A stretch of DNA of 64,000 bases, taken from contig NZ_CAKSNX010000002.1 in assembly GCF_934476685.1 (NCBI RefSeq), forward strand, positions 248,001 to 312,000. Direction: 5' to 3'. The position numbers and the translations under genes were made by a program. Source of the DNA: an uncultured Ruminococcus sp. (GTDB lineage: Bacteria > Bacillota > Clostridia > Oscillospirales > Ruminococcaceae). This document shows, piece by piece, positions 8,941 to 17,875 of this stretch. Numbering within the stretch: position 1 is the first letter of the stretch; each line of letters begins with the position of its first letter. The notes beneath the pieces were generated by a model that saw only the letters and a program-made list of their open reading frames with translations, was not told the origin of the DNA and searched no databases.

Positions 8941-9720
8941 ATGTTCTCAGAATATACTATCCTGATCGCTCAGGATTATGACGGACAGTACAGAAATCTG
9001 GAAAATCAGCTTATAGATTTCGGATTTCTGGTTTCTTTGTGCAAAAACAAAACTGTTGATATACAGGTAGATATCATGCATCTGAAACCGTCGATCGTTG
9101 TGTTTGACGGCAATAAGCTTGGTGTTTCCGAGGTGCGGAAAATCGTAAGTGACGTTCGTGGCGAAAAACATTTTCCGATATTGTACAATATATATACATA
9201 CGAGGATAATGAGGTGATCGAGCAGCTGACCGGAATAGGCGTTGACATAAGTGTTCCGTCACCGTATAATTGTTCGACCATTGCCTGCCATATGAAATAT
9301 CTCTGCGAGAATGCCCCGCTTGACGCAGCAGGCTTTAAAACAGTAGTCCGTTCGGAAATATATGAAATACTTAAAGAATTCAGACTGTTTTCTTCACGCA
9401 GCGGCTGTTCATATATTATAGATTCTGTAATGTATCTTCTGTTTGAACGCAGCAGAAGGGTAAATATGCAGGGCGTAGTCTATCCCCATACCGCAGAGCA
9501 TTACGGTGTGACCGCTGCAAGAGTTGAAAGAAGCATAAGGCTTGCCATACAAAGTATGTGGAAGAATGCTCCCGACTATGTGAGAAAGAAGTATTTTCCC
9601 GAATGCTTTGCAATGGATAAAAAGCCAACAAATTCTGAGTTTATATTGAACATATCAGACTGCCTCTATATAAAATATCGAGAGTATTTTGATAAATATT
9701 ACAGAGAAAACGGTAATTAG
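8941..9720 (+). CDS. Spo0A-like response regulator with a degenerate receiver domain
   Basis: A 259-residue protein with Spo0A architecture. Residues about 130-255 match the Spo0A DNA-binding domain: EIYEILKEF, YGVTAARVERSIRLAIQSMW (recognition helix) and KKPTNSEFI. Residues 1-115 look like a receiver. D56 is kept at the phosphorylation position (IVVFDGNKLG), but the first acidic-pocket residue is Q11, the MP after the Asp is lost, and the usual KP near residue 108 is SP (S107-P108). It may be an atypical Spo0A whose output does not depend on classical phosphotransfer, or a Spo0A paralogue. It is divergent from sigG and followed by ylmC. A 0A box lies upstream, so autoregulation is plausible. 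Confidence 0.8.
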   Translation: MFSEYTILIAQDYDGQYRNLENQLIDFGFLVSLCKNKTVDIQVDIMHLKPSIVVFDGNKLGVSEVRKIVSDVRGEKHFPILYNIYTYEDNEVIEQLTGIGVDISVPSPYNCSTIACHMKYLCENAPLDAAGFKTVVRSEIYEILKEFRLFSSRSGCSYIIDSVMYLLFERSRRVNMQGVVYPHTAEHYGVTAARVERSIRLAIQSMWKNAPDYVRKKYFPECFAMDKKPTNSEFILNISDCLYIKYREYFDKYYRENGN

Positions 9721-9792
9721 ACAAGCTGCAATGGGAATATGATATCATAAGCGGTATCTCCGCAAAATTATTTGATTTGCAGGTGATTTGTT

Positions 9793-10080
9793 ATGATATG
9801 CAGCTTTTCCAGTCTGAGAAATAAAGAGATAGTCAATATCAAAACAGGACTTAAGATCGGATATGCCGATGATATAGAACTGGATACATCGAACAGCAAC
9901 GTAGTTTCCATAATCGTATACGGCAGATCAAGGGCTTTCGGCATAATGGGCAGAGATGAGGATATAGTTATAAAGTGCAGTAATATAAGTCTTATAGGCG
10001 AGGATACTATTCTTGTGAACTTTGATGATGCAAAATGCACAAAAAATATAAGCTGTAAGATCGACGATTTGTTAAAATAA
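9793..10080 (+). CDS. YlmC/YmxH family PRC-barrel sporulation protein
   Basis: A 95-residue protein with a PRC-barrel-like fold: SFSSLRNKEIVNIKTGLKIG at the start, GYADDIELD, and a C-terminal half with GRDEDIVIKCSNISLIGEDTILV. This matches the YlmC/YmxH family found in endospore formers, often near sigG. AGGTGATT lies before the ATG. The gene is 72 bases after the Spo0A-like gene without a visible terminator, so cotranscription is likely. The molecular role is unknown. Confidence 0.88.
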   Translation: MICSFSSLRNKEIVNIKTGLKIGYADDIELDTSNSNVVSIIVYGRSRAFGIMGRDEDIVIKCSNISLIGEDTILVNFDDAKCTKNISCKIDDLLK

Positions 10081-10094
10081 ATTTCTGTAAGCTC

Positions 10095-10123
10095 TTGAAA
10101 TATCGGTGAAAGTATGATATAAT
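10095..10123 (+). promoter_or_regulatory. rpsB-tsf promoter
   Basis: TTGAAA at 10095-10100 and TATAAT at 10118-10123, 17 bases apart. Transcription from about 10130 would give a leader of about 125 bases before rpsB. Confidence 0.85.
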
Positions 10124-10139
10124 ATTAAAGCAATTCGCA

Positions 10140-10225
10140 CGGACGGCTTTTGCTGTTGGTCCCTGATAAAGTTCAGGGTGAAAGCAAGTCAAGACGTCCG
10201 GAGGATAAGTAAACCGCATAAGCGG
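10140..10225 (+). ncRNA. structured 5' leader of rpsB (candidate autoregulatory RNA)
   Basis: Three nested helices are visible. Outer helix CGGACG (10140-10145) pairs with CGTCCG (10195-10200). An inner helix TTGCT (10150-10154) pairs with AGCAA (10183-10187). An apical hairpin CCCTGA (10161-10166) pairs with TCAGGG (10173-10178). A separate small hairpin CCGC-ATAA-GCGG lies at 10214-10225. No T run follows, so it is not a terminator. Ribosomal protein operons often carry leaders bound by one of their products, so S2-dependent control is plausible but not shown. Confidence 0.6.
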
Positions 10226-10253
10226 AAATAAAACCAAACAGGAGGTTACTACA

Positions 10254-11000
10254 ATGGGAGTAGTATCAATGAAGCAGCTTCTTGAAGCTGGCGTACACTT
10301 TGGTCACCAGACAAGAAGATGGAACCCGAAAATGGCACCATACATTTTCACAGAAAGAAACGGAATTTACATCATCGATCTTCAGAAGACAGTTAAGAAG
10401 CTTGAAGAAGCTTATATGTTCATTCGTGAAGTATCAGCTAACGGCGGCGAAGTTCTCTTCGTAGGTACAAAGAAGCAGGCTGGCGATTCTGTTAAGGAAG
10501 AAGCCCTCAGAGCTAATGCACACTATGTAAACGCTAGATGGCTCGGCGGTATGATGACAAACTTCAAGACTATCGAACAGAGAATAAAGAGACTTGAGCA
10601 GCTCCACGCTATGGAAGAGGACGGCACATTCGACCTTCTCCCTAAGAAGGAAGTTACAAAGCTCAAGCTTGAAATTGAAAAGCTCGAGAAGTTCCTCGGC
10701 GGTATCAAGAACATGAAGAAGCTCCCTGGCGCACTTTTTGTTGTTGACCCAAGAAAGGAAAAGATCGCAGTAGCTGAGGCTAAGAAGCTCGGTATCCCAG
10801 TTGTAGCTATCGTAGATACAAACTGTGATCCTGACGATGTTGACTATGTTATCCCTGGTAACGACGACGCTATCAGAGCAGTAAAGCTCATCGCTGGCTG
10901 CATGGCTAACGCAATCATCGAAGGCAGACAGGGCGAAGACGCTGAGGCTTCCGCTGAAGAAGCAGAAAAGGTTGAAGAGACCGAAGAAACTGCTGAGTAA
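10254..11000 (+). CDS. rpsB: 30S ribosomal protein S2
   Basis: A 248-residue S2 protein starting MGVVSMKQLLEAGVHFGHQT, with family motifs RRWNPKMAPYIF, GTKKQAGD, ARWLGGMMTNFKTI and the nucleotide-like VAIVDTNCDPDDVDYVIPGN. The last 25 residues are an acidic Glu/Ala-rich tail. AGGAGG lies 8 bases before the ATG. It binds the 30S platform late in assembly and is followed by tsf, the standard bacterial order. The preceding leader folds into nested hairpins. Confidence 0.98.
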   Translation: MGVVSMKQLLEAGVHFGHQTRRWNPKMAPYIFTERNGIYIIDLQKTVKKLEEAYMFIREVSANGGEVLFVGTKKQAGDSVKEEALRANAHYVNARWLGGMMTNFKTIEQRIKRLEQLHAMEEDGTFDLLPKKEVTKLKLEIEKLEKFLGGIKNMKKLPGALFVVDPRKEKIAVAEAKKLGIPVVAIVDTNCDPDDVDYVIPGNDDAIRAVKLIAGCMANAIIEGRQGEDAEASAEEAEKVEETEETAE

Positions 11001-11079
11001 TAAGAACTTTTCAAGGCAGGCAATTAAAAATATTTGTCTGCCTTATCTTGATTAAGTATACGATTTGGAGGAATATAAA

Positions 11080-11997
11080 ATGGGTAAGGTATCCGTACAG
11101 GAAATTAAGGAACTTATGACAGCTACCGGCGTTGGTATGATGGACTGCAAGAAGGCTCTTGTAGAGGCTGACGGCGATATGGATAAGGCTATTGAAACAC
11201 TCAGAGAAAAGGGACTCGCTACTCAGGCTAAGAAGAGCGGCAGAGCTGCTGCTGAGGGTATGGTAGCTGCTGTTGTAAACGGCGAAGTTGGCGTACTCGT
11301 TGAAGTAAACACAGAAACAGACTTTGCAGCTAACACAGATGACTTCAAGTCATTCGTTTCAGCTGTTGCTAATACGATCATCGAGGCTGATCCAGCTGAT
11401 GTTGACGCTCTTAAGGCAACAAAGATCAGCGGCGGTTCAGCTACTGTTGACGAGGCTCTTACAGAACTCGCAGGCATGAAGATCAGAGAGAACATCGTTA
11501 TCCGTCGTTTCGTAAGACTCGAAGGAAAGCTTGCTTCATACGTTCATAACGGCGGAAGCATCGGCGTACTCGTTAAGATGGATACAGACCTTGCTGCTGA
11601 CGCTGTTGCAGCTATCGGTAAGGACGTAGCTATGCAGTCTGCTGCTCTTAACCCAGCATATCTTGATCGTTCACAGGTTCCTGCTGAGGTTCTTGAGAAG
11701 GAGAAGGAGATCATGCTCGCTCAGATGTCAGAAGATCCTAAGATGGCTAACAAGCCTGAGCAGGTAAAGGCTAAGATCGTTGAGGGTAAGGTTGGAAAGT
11801 ACTATAAGGAAAACTGCCTCCTCGAGCAGGCATTCGTTAAGGATGATAAGCTTTCAGTTCAGGGTTATGTTGACGCAGAGGCTAAGAAGCTTGGCGGCAC
11901 TATCACGATCGCTGACGTTGTACGTTTTGAGCGTGGCGAAGGCATTGAGAAGAAGGAAGACAATTTCGCTGACGAGATCGCTTCAATGATCAAGTAA
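11080..11997 (+). CDS. tsf: translation elongation factor Ts
   Basis: A 305-residue EF-Ts, the nucleotide exchange factor of EF-Tu. The N-terminal UBA-like domain contains VGMMDCKKALVEADGDMDKA, followed by the EF-Tu-contact segment TETDFAANTDDF, and the C-terminal dimerisation region has QGYVDAEAKKLGG. The ATG at 11080 is preferred to a TTG at 11065 because the GGAGG overlaps the upstream codon and is spaced for the ATG. It is cotranscribed with rpsB and followed by a strong terminator. Codon use is strongly biased, as expected for a highly expressed gene. Confidence 0.97.
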   Translation: MGKVSVQEIKELMTATGVGMMDCKKALVEADGDMDKAIETLREKGLATQAKKSGRAAAEGMVAAVVNGEVGVLVEVNTETDFAANTDDFKSFVSAVANTIIEADPADVDALKATKISGGSATVDEALTELAGMKIRENIVIRRFVRLEGKLASYVHNGGSIGVLVKMDTDLAADAVAAIGKDVAMQSAALNPAYLDRSQVPAEVLEKEKEIMLAQMSEDPKMANKPEQVKAKIVEGKVGKYYKENCLLEQAFVKDDKLSVQGYVDAEAKKLGGTITIADVVRFERGEGIEKKEDNFADEIASMIK

Positions 11998-12011
11998 TTT
12001 TTGCAATATTT

Positions 12012-12043
12012 AAGCGGCAGGTGTAAAAGCCTGCCGCTTTTTT
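12012..12043 (+). terminator. intrinsic terminator of rpsB-tsf
   Basis: AAGCGGCAGG pairs with CCTGCCGCTT around an 8-base loop, followed by six T residues. It lies directly before the convergent dprA stop and may work weakly in both directions. Confidence 0.92.
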
Positions 12044-12901
12044 CTATATGGAAAGCAAAATGTCTTTAGGCAAGTATGCTGCCTGCGCACCGTCTTTGAG
12101 AAGAAGTATCTGCCCTGCGTAAGCAGAACTGAAAATATCTCTCGGCGGAATGACGAAAATGTCCTTGCCCTGTTCAAGAGCGTGTGAAACTGTGTTTAAC
12201 GCACCGCTGTGTCGTGATGCCTGTATAACTAAAACTGCTTCTGATAAGGCGGATATCATTCGGTTGCGTATTTTAAAATATTCGGGTTTAGGAGGGGATA
12301 GCGGCGGAAATTCCGAGATAACAGCTCCGTTTGCTGAAATAATTTCTTTTAGTTCTCCCTTGCCGTGAGGATAATCAAAATCTATGCCGCAGCCAAGTAC
12401 AGCAACAGTTTTTCCACCGTTTTCAACGGCAGCATGGTGGGCGGCTGTATCTATACCGTTTGCAAATCCGCTTATGACAGATATGCCTTGCTTTGCAAAT
12501 TCAGCAGAAAAATGTTCAGCCACTTTTAATGAGTATGAGTCAGCTTTTCTTGCACCAACTATTGAGATGCCTTTTACTGCGGGAATTTTTCCTTTGCAGA
12601 AAATGACTATTGGCGGACAGCTTATTTCAGCGAGCTGATGCGGAAAATCCTCGCTGCCCAGTGAAATAATATCTATCCCGTTCTGATAACAGTAGTCCGC
12701 AAGCTCATATGCATAATGCATTCTGAAATTTTCCGCACGTTCACGAATAAAAGGCGGAAGATCATATGTCTTGTCTTTCAGAACTTTTTCAAGCAGTTCA
12801 TCACTACTTTCATAATGACAGTATAACTCATGAAAATAACTGCTTGCAGGAGGAAAGATCATAGCAAGCGCCAGCATAGCAATGTCAATTCTTTTTGGCA
12901 T
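12044..12901 (-). CDS. dprA: DNA-processing protein DprA/Smf
   Basis: A 285-residue DprA protein, which loads RecA on incoming single-stranded DNA during transformation. The Rossmann-like core shows SIVGARKADSYS, SGFANGIDTAAHHAA, VLGCGIDFDYP, SEFPP, IRNRMISALSEAVLVI and a Ser/Gly-rich SRHSGALNTVSHALEQGK. The C-terminal winged helix found in some DprA proteins appears absent, since the protein ends soon after the core. The N-terminal 80 residues are a small helical domain. GGTGATG lies before the ATG. No other competence gene is in the window. Confidence 0.92.
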   Translation of the reverse strand: MPKRIDIAMLALAMIFPPASSYFHELYCHYESSDELLEKVLKDKTYDLPPFIRERAENFRMHYAYELADYCYQNGIDIISLGSEDFPHQLAEISCPPIVIFCKGKIPAVKGISIVGARKADSYSLKVAEHFSAEFAKQGISVISGFANGIDTAAHHAAVENGGKTVAVLGCGIDFDYPHGKGELKEIISANGAVISEFPPLSPPKPEYFKIRNRMISALSEAVLVIQASRHSGALNTVSHALEQGKDIFVIPPRDIFSSAYAGQILLLKDGAQAAYLPKDILLSI

Positions 12902-13006
12902 TTTTCATCACCGCCTTATGCGTTTTAGTTTTCTTTTATTGTATCATATTTTTTTATGAAATACAACTAATTTTTTGCACCGCTTTGTTAAAATCAAGTA
13001 ATGCTA

Positions 13007-13035
13007 TTGCAAATCAAGCGGCTCTATGATATAAT
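13007..13035 (+). promoter_or_regulatory. promoter of the GH2 gene
   Basis: TTGCAA at 13007-13012 and TATAAT at 13030-13035, 17 bases apart, about 47 bases upstream of the GH2 start. GGAGG precedes the ATG at 13082. Confidence 0.8.
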
Positions 13036-13081
13036 TATTGTGAAGTAAATTATTAATATTTGAATATGGAGGCTTGAACAA

Positions 13082-15817
13082 ATGATTAGAACTACCGATC
13101 TTAGCGGCGAATGGAAATTGTTCCTTGACAAGGAGTACAATGACGTTATACCTGCTTTTAATGATACCATAGATCTTCCTAATACAACTTCAAATGCTAA
13201 AAAAGGAGAGTATAATGACAAAAGGGAAGAGGGTTTTCTTACCGATACTTATCTTTTTGAAGGTTATGCATGGTTTTCTAAAAGCTATGATTTTTCAGCA
13301 CATACAAGTGAAAACTGCAAATATTTGAAGCTTTTCTTAGAAAGAACAAGGATCACTCAGCTTTATATTGACGGAAAAAAGATCGGCAGACAGGAAAGCC
13401 TTTGCTCGCCTCATATATATGACCTTTCCGACTATATCGGCAGCGGAGTTCATGAGATCACTGTCTGCGTTGCAAATGTCGGCTATAAAACAAAGGGCGG
13501 TCATCTTACCTCGCCTGATACTCAGACAAACTGGAACGGTATAACAGGCAGGATCGAAATGATCGAGTATGCTCAGGCGTACTGCGAAAATATAATGATC
13601 TATGCAGATGTTGAGAAAAAGACTTTCAATGTCAAGGCTGATGTTGTGGGCGCAGAAAACGGTATGGTTACTATCAGCGCTGAAAGCTTTAACAGCGATA
13701 CAGTACATACACCCGAAACTCAGACATTTGCTTTCAGCGGCGGAAAGATAAACGCTGTTTATAAAATGGGCAAAGATTGCCTGCTTTGGAGCGAACATAC
13801 CCCTGCACTTTATAAGCTGAAACTCGATGTGAACGGCGACAGCGAAACTGTTATCGCAGGTATGCGTGAGTTCAAGACAGACGGCTGTAAGTTCCTTATA
13901 AACGGAAAGAAAACTTTCCTCAGAGGAAAGCATGACGGTATGATCTTCCCGAAAACATCTTTCGCTCCATGTACAGTTGATGAGTGGCTGAGAGTGATGA
14001 AGATATCAAAGTCATTCGGTATGAACCATTACAGATTCCATACCTGCTGTCCTCCTGAGGCTGCATTTATCGCTGCGGATATGCTGGGTATCTATATGGA
14101 ACCGCAGTTGCCTTTCTGGGGAACTATCTATGTTGAGGGCGAAGAAGGCTATAACAAAGAAGAACTTGACTTTCTCACCTCTGAGGGCTTTGCTATCCTT
14201 AAAGCGTTCGGCAACCACCCTTCGTTCTGCATGATGTCAATGGGCAACGAGCTTTGGGGTTCAAAGGAAACGCTTAACGATATTATCGGCGGTTATAAGG
14301 CTTTCGATAACAGACATCTGTATACACAGGGTTCAAATAACTTCCAGTGGTTCCCGAATGTTATTGAAAATGATGATTTCTTTGTTGGCGTAAGACTTGC
14401 TAAGGACAGACTTATAAGAGGTTCTTATGCAATGTGTGACGCTCCTCTCGGTCATATACAGACAGACAAGCCTGCCGCAGATCACGATTATGACAGCATA
14501 ATCAGACCTGTTAAAAAGGCTCAGTCTGCAGAATGTGCGGCTGACGGCACAGTTCAGATACAGTACGGCACTACAATGAAAACTGTTAAAGCCAGCGAGG
14601 CTGACGCAGACTTTATCCCTAATGTACCGATAGTTACCCATGAGATCGGTCAGTACGAAACATATCCTGATTTCAGAGAAATTGAAAAATACACAGGCTC
14701 ACTCAAAGCAAGAAACTTTGAAGTTTTCAGAGAAAGACTTGACGCAAAGGGACTTCTTCCGCTTGCACAGGATTATTTTGAGTGTTCAGGAAAGCTTGCA
14801 AGAGCCTGCTATAAAGAGGAAATGGAGGCTGTTTTCCGTTCACGTCTGCTAGGCGGTTTCCAGATACTCGATATTCAGGATTTCAGCGGTCAGGGTACTG
14901 CTCTTGTCGGTATGCTCGACGCATTTATGGATAATAAGGGTATCATTACTGATAAAGAATGGCGTGAGTTCTGCAATGATATAGTTCTTCTCGGAAGATT
15001 CGATAAGTATACCTATACCCTCGGCGAGAATTTCAAGGCGCATATTGAAGCTGTAAATTACAGCGATAAGAGCATAAACGACTCTGTTCTCGAATGGTCT
15101 GTTTCCTATGCGGACGGCGAAGTTATCGACAGCGGAAAGGCTGAGATATCAGAAAAAGCTGATGAGAACTATACCGATATCTGCGATATCAGCGTAAAAC
15201 TCCCTGCTGCTGCGAAGTCAAATAAGCTTGTGTTTAAGATCGCACTTAGCGGCACTGAGATATGCAATACCTATGAACTGGAGCTTATACCTGATGTGAA
15301 GAGCGTTGAGCTTAACGGCGCATATATCTTTGAAAGCGTTAATGACGAGGCTGAAAAGCTCCTTAAGGACGGCAAAACTGTTCTTATCGTTCCTGATCTC
15401 AGCAAGCTTGAAAATTCTATCGAGGGATTCTACTGTCAGGATTTCTGGTGCTATCATATGTTTGCGATAATTTCAAGAATGATGGAAAAGCCTGAGCCTG
15501 TGGGTACAATGGGACTTCTCATTGACAATAAGCACCCTGCTCTTGCAGAGTTCCCAAGTGAAAAATATTCTACCCCTGTATGGTGGGATATCGTTCAGAA
15601 TTCACGTTCTGAAATACTTGACGACAATGCCGAGGGCAAAAATGTCATCGTCCGTACTATCGACAACTTTGAAAGAAACCATAATCTTGCCCTGCTTTAT
15701 GAGTATGAAAAGGACGGAGGAAAGGTCGTTGTGTGCAACTGTGACTTTGAAGCTCTTTCCAAAACTGCCGAGGGCAGACTGTTCATAAAGTCGGTTGTGG
15801 ATTATGTCAAAAAATAA
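13082..15817 (+). CDS. glycoside hydrolase family 2 protein
   Basis: A 911-residue GH2-type protein without a signal peptide, so probably intracellular. Order: jelly-roll sugar-binding domain (about 1-165, starting DLSGEWKLFLDKEY), Ig-like domain (about 170-265), then the TIM barrel. The barrel has the acid/base Glu E390 in MGNELWG and the probable nucleophile E521 in VTHEIGQYE. Accessory beta domains follow, and the last 150 residues look like a separate domain with no recognised activity. Family members act on beta-galactosides, glucuronides or mannosides; specificity cannot be read here. A VanY-like protein and an esterase follow on the same strand, which fits plant or host polysaccharide use for the GH2 and esterase. 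Confidence 0.85.
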   Translation: MIRTTDLSGEWKLFLDKEYNDVIPAFNDTIDLPNTTSNAKKGEYNDKREEGFLTDTYLFEGYAWFSKSYDFSAHTSENCKYLKLFLERTRITQLYIDGKKIGRQESLCSPHIYDLSDYIGSGVHEITVCVANVGYKTKGGHLTSPDTQTNWNGITGRIEMIEYAQAYCENIMIYADVEKKTFNVKADVVGAENGMVTISAESFNSDTVHTPETQTFAFSGGKINAVYKMGKDCLLWSEHTPALYKLKLDVNGDSETVIAGMREFKTDGCKFLINGKKTFLRGKHDGMIFPKTSFAPCTVDEWLRVMKISKSFGMNHYRFHTCCPPEAAFIAADMLGIYMEPQLPFWGTIYVEGEEGYNKEELDFLTSEGFAILKAFGNHPSFCMMSMGNELWGSKETLNDIIGGYKAFDNRHLYTQGSNNFQWFPNVIENDDFFVGVRLAKDRLIRGSYAMCDAPLGHIQTDKPAADHDYDSIIRPVKKAQSAECAADGTVQIQYGTTMKTVKASEADADFIPNVPIVTHEIGQYETYPDFREIEKYTGSLKARNFEVFRERLDAKGLLPLAQDYFECSGKLARACYKEEMEAVFRSRLLGGFQILDIQDFSGQGTALVGMLDAFMDNKGIITDKEWREFCNDIVLLGRFDKYTYTLGENFKAHIEAVNYSDKSINDSVLEWSVSYADGEVIDSGKAEISEKADENYTDICDISVKLPAAAKSNKLVFKIALSGTEICNTYELELIPDVKSVELNGAYIFESVNDEAEKLLKDGKTVLIVPDLSKLENSIEGFYCQDFWCYHMFAIISRMMEKPEPVGTMGLLIDNKHPALAEFPSEKYSTPVWWDIVQNSRSEILDDNAEGKNVIVRTIDNFERNHNLALLYEYEKDGGKVVVCNCDFEALSKTAEGRLFIKSVVDYVKK

Positions 15818-15883
15818 AAGAATATAAATTACGAATTGTTGTCTTGCACAAAACTTAGCTGCGTATTTTGTGTGCTGTAACAA

Positions 15884-15917
15884 AAGTACATGGTGTGGCC
15901 AGCTAAAATATGTACTT
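15884..15917. promoter_or_regulatory. inverted repeat upstream of the VanY-like gene (operator candidate)
   Basis: AAGTACAT (15884-15891) is the exact reverse complement of ATGTACTT (15910-15917). A -10 element TATAAT lies at 15934-15939, so the right arm falls over the expected -35 region, where no good -35 hexamer is visible. That fits an operator or an activator-dependent promoter. No T run follows the right arm, so a terminator is unlikely. Confidence 0.45.
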
Positions 15918-15974
15918 TACTAAAAAAATATGTTATAATTATTTTATATCCAAGCTGAAAAGGGTGAATTGATT

Positions 15975-16979
15975 ATGGCAGAAGCAAAAAAAGTAAGAGT
16001 ATATAAATATAAAAATATTGCCGCAGCACTTGCCGCAGTTCTGCTGATATGCGTTGCTTTATCCACGCACGGAAACGTTACGTCAGCGTCAGATAAAACT
16101 GTTAAAAACGATACTTCGTCATCTGTTGCAGATAAAAGATCTGATAAGAAAAATGACAGTACCGCAGACAAGAGCGTAAAAAAACTTACCGGCAATTATA
16201 AATATGATGAACTGAAAAACGGTACGGCTCTGAACAGCGGCAGACTTCTGCTGGTAGATTCAGACCACCCGTTTACAGGTGAAGCGTCAGATCAGGACGG
16301 TGTGTACGGATATCTTTTTGATACCGCTCAAAATCAGATAATGTATGCCTCCAGCACACTTATAAACGGCGACAGACAGACTCTTGAAAGCTTTAATAAG
16401 CTGGGCGTTGATTTCAGTTCAAGTACAGGACTTAAAACACTTATGGTATCCCAGCTGATACCACAGTCCGATGATGATTCCTCAAAGTATGATGAAGCGT
16501 ACACAGGCACTTGTATTGACCTTATGATATACGATACAGCCGCAGGAACTTTTTCAAATTTCAATACTGAGGGAGATTACAGCTGGATAAAGGATAACTG
16601 CAGCAAATATGGTTTTATTATGCGCAGCGGCAGCAGGTTAAGATATGTTGGAAAACCTTATGCCGAATATATGAAGAACAATGATCTGTCATTTGAAGAT
16701 TTTCTTGAAAAGGTAAAGGATTATTCTTTTGAATCACCGCTGTTCTTTACTGCTGATGATGAAACGAACTATGCTGTGTATTATACAAAGGCGGCGCTTG
16801 AAAGCACTACATCTAAAGTGCCAGTGCCTCTGCGTGATGATAATACCGAGTATCACTATGATATTTCGGGCAATAATTATGACGGCTATGTTGTTAGCGT
16901 AGATCTGTCTGATGAAACACCTGTGAATAATACTCAGGCGGCAGATCAGACCGAAAGCTCTCAGCAGGAAACCGCCTGA
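15975..16979 (+). CDS. membrane-anchored VanY/M15B-like protein lacking zinc ligands
   Basis: A 334-residue protein with one N-terminal membrane segment (about residues 14-32), a Lys/Asp/Ser-rich linker, and a domain resembling VanY-type D,D-carboxypeptidases. Matching landmarks are LNSGRLLLVDSDHPFTGE, the TGTCIDL block, SWIKDNCSKYGFIMR and RLRYVGKPYAEYM. The zinc and catalytic residues of the family are mostly gone: A175 stands at the first His, S218 and R221 replace Glu and His of the usual EPWH, and only D182 remains. This points to a binding or regulatory pseudoenzyme. The ATG at 15975 is chosen because AGGGTG is correctly spaced. The C-terminal tail is Gln/Thr-rich. The family match is by eye. 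Confidence 0.6.
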   Translation: MAEAKKVRVYKYKNIAAALAAVLLICVALSTHGNVTSASDKTVKNDTSSSVADKRSDKKNDSTADKSVKKLTGNYKYDELKNGTALNSGRLLLVDSDHPFTGEASDQDGVYGYLFDTAQNQIMYASSTLINGDRQTLESFNKLGVDFSSSTGLKTLMVSQLIPQSDDDSSKYDEAYTGTCIDLMIYDTAAGTFSNFNTEGDYSWIKDNCSKYGFIMRSGSRLRYVGKPYAEYMKNNDLSFEDFLEKVKDYSFESPLFFTADDETNYAVYYTKAALESTTSKVPVPLRDDNTEYHYDISGNNYDGYVVSVDLSDETPVNNTQAADQTESSQQETA

Positions 16980-17008
16980 TATTTCAGATGAAATGTGAGG
17001 AAAGTATT

Positions 17009-17839
17009 ATGTTGAAGGAAACTATTGAACTTAAAGTTGATTATGAAAAGGCAGGCGTTTCGTCCGAAGGTTGCAAGCCTGTTCTTGACTGCTATTACAG
17101 CACTCTTACTGAAGAGATAGGCAGAAAAAAGCACCGTGCAATGATAATCTGTCCGGGCGGCGGATATGATTACTGCTCAGAGCGTGAGGCTGAACCTATC
17201 GCATTCCGCTTTATTGCGTACGGAATAAGCTGCTTTGTGCTGAGATATACCTGTCAGAGAATGTTCCCGACAGACGCTCTTGAATGTGCGGCTGCTATAA
17301 AGTATGTGAGAGATAATGCTGAAAAATTTGATATAGACCCTGATAAAATTATTGTCGCAGGCTTTTCAGCAGGCGGACATCTTGCCGCTACTGTTTCAAA
17401 TCTGTGGCAGAGCGAGATACTCACAAAACCTCTCGGCTGTAAGCCTGAGGACATAAAGGTCAACGGTTCACTGCTCAGCTATGCCGTTCTTACGTCAGAT
17501 CCTGAGTATACACACGAGGGTTCGATACTCAATCTTATCGGCGAAAAGCGTGACCCAGAACTGAGAAAGTTCCTTGCTATGGAAGACAGAGTATCAGAGT
17601 CAACACCGCCGACTTTCCTATGGCATTGTGCTGATGACGGCTGTGTAAGAGTGGAAAATTCACTTTTCTATATGACTTCGCTTTCAAAAAATCATATACC
17701 GTTTGAGGCTCATATCTATGAGCATGGCGGACATGGACTTGCACTTTGCGATGATACCACCGCAACATGGGAGGGTCATTATCAGCCTGTTGCAGCTAAG
17801 TGGGTAGATTCCGCAATAGCTTGGGTACTCAGACTGTAA
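17009..17839 (+). CDS. alpha/beta hydrolase (acetyl/feruloyl esterase-like)
   Basis: A 276-residue alpha/beta hydrolase of the type often called BD-FAE or acetylxylan-esterase-like. The oxyanion segment is ICPGGGYDYCS, the nucleophile elbow is GFSAGGHLAA (S120), the acid is in HCADDGC (D209 or D210), and the His is in HGGHGL (H242). No signal peptide is present. The start at 17009 is chosen because GAGGAAAG is well placed; an in-frame ATG at 16988 has none. The nearby GH2 gene suggests the pair removes acyl groups and sugars from imported oligosaccharides. Confidence 0.82.
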   Translation: MLKETIELKVDYEKAGVSSEGCKPVLDCYYSTLTEEIGRKKHRAMIICPGGGYDYCSEREAEPIAFRFIAYGISCFVLRYTCQRMFPTDALECAAAIKYVRDNAEKFDIDPDKIIVAGFSAGGHLAATVSNLWQSEILTKPLGCKPEDIKVNGSLLSYAVLTSDPEYTHEGSILNLIGEKRDPELRKFLAMEDRVSESTPPTFLWHCADDGCVRVENSLFYMTSLSKNHIPFEAHIYEHGGHGLALCDDTTATWEGHYQPVAAKWVDSAIAWVLRL

Positions 17840-17875
17840 GGATAATACGGCTGTATAAATTGAATATGTTTTCAG

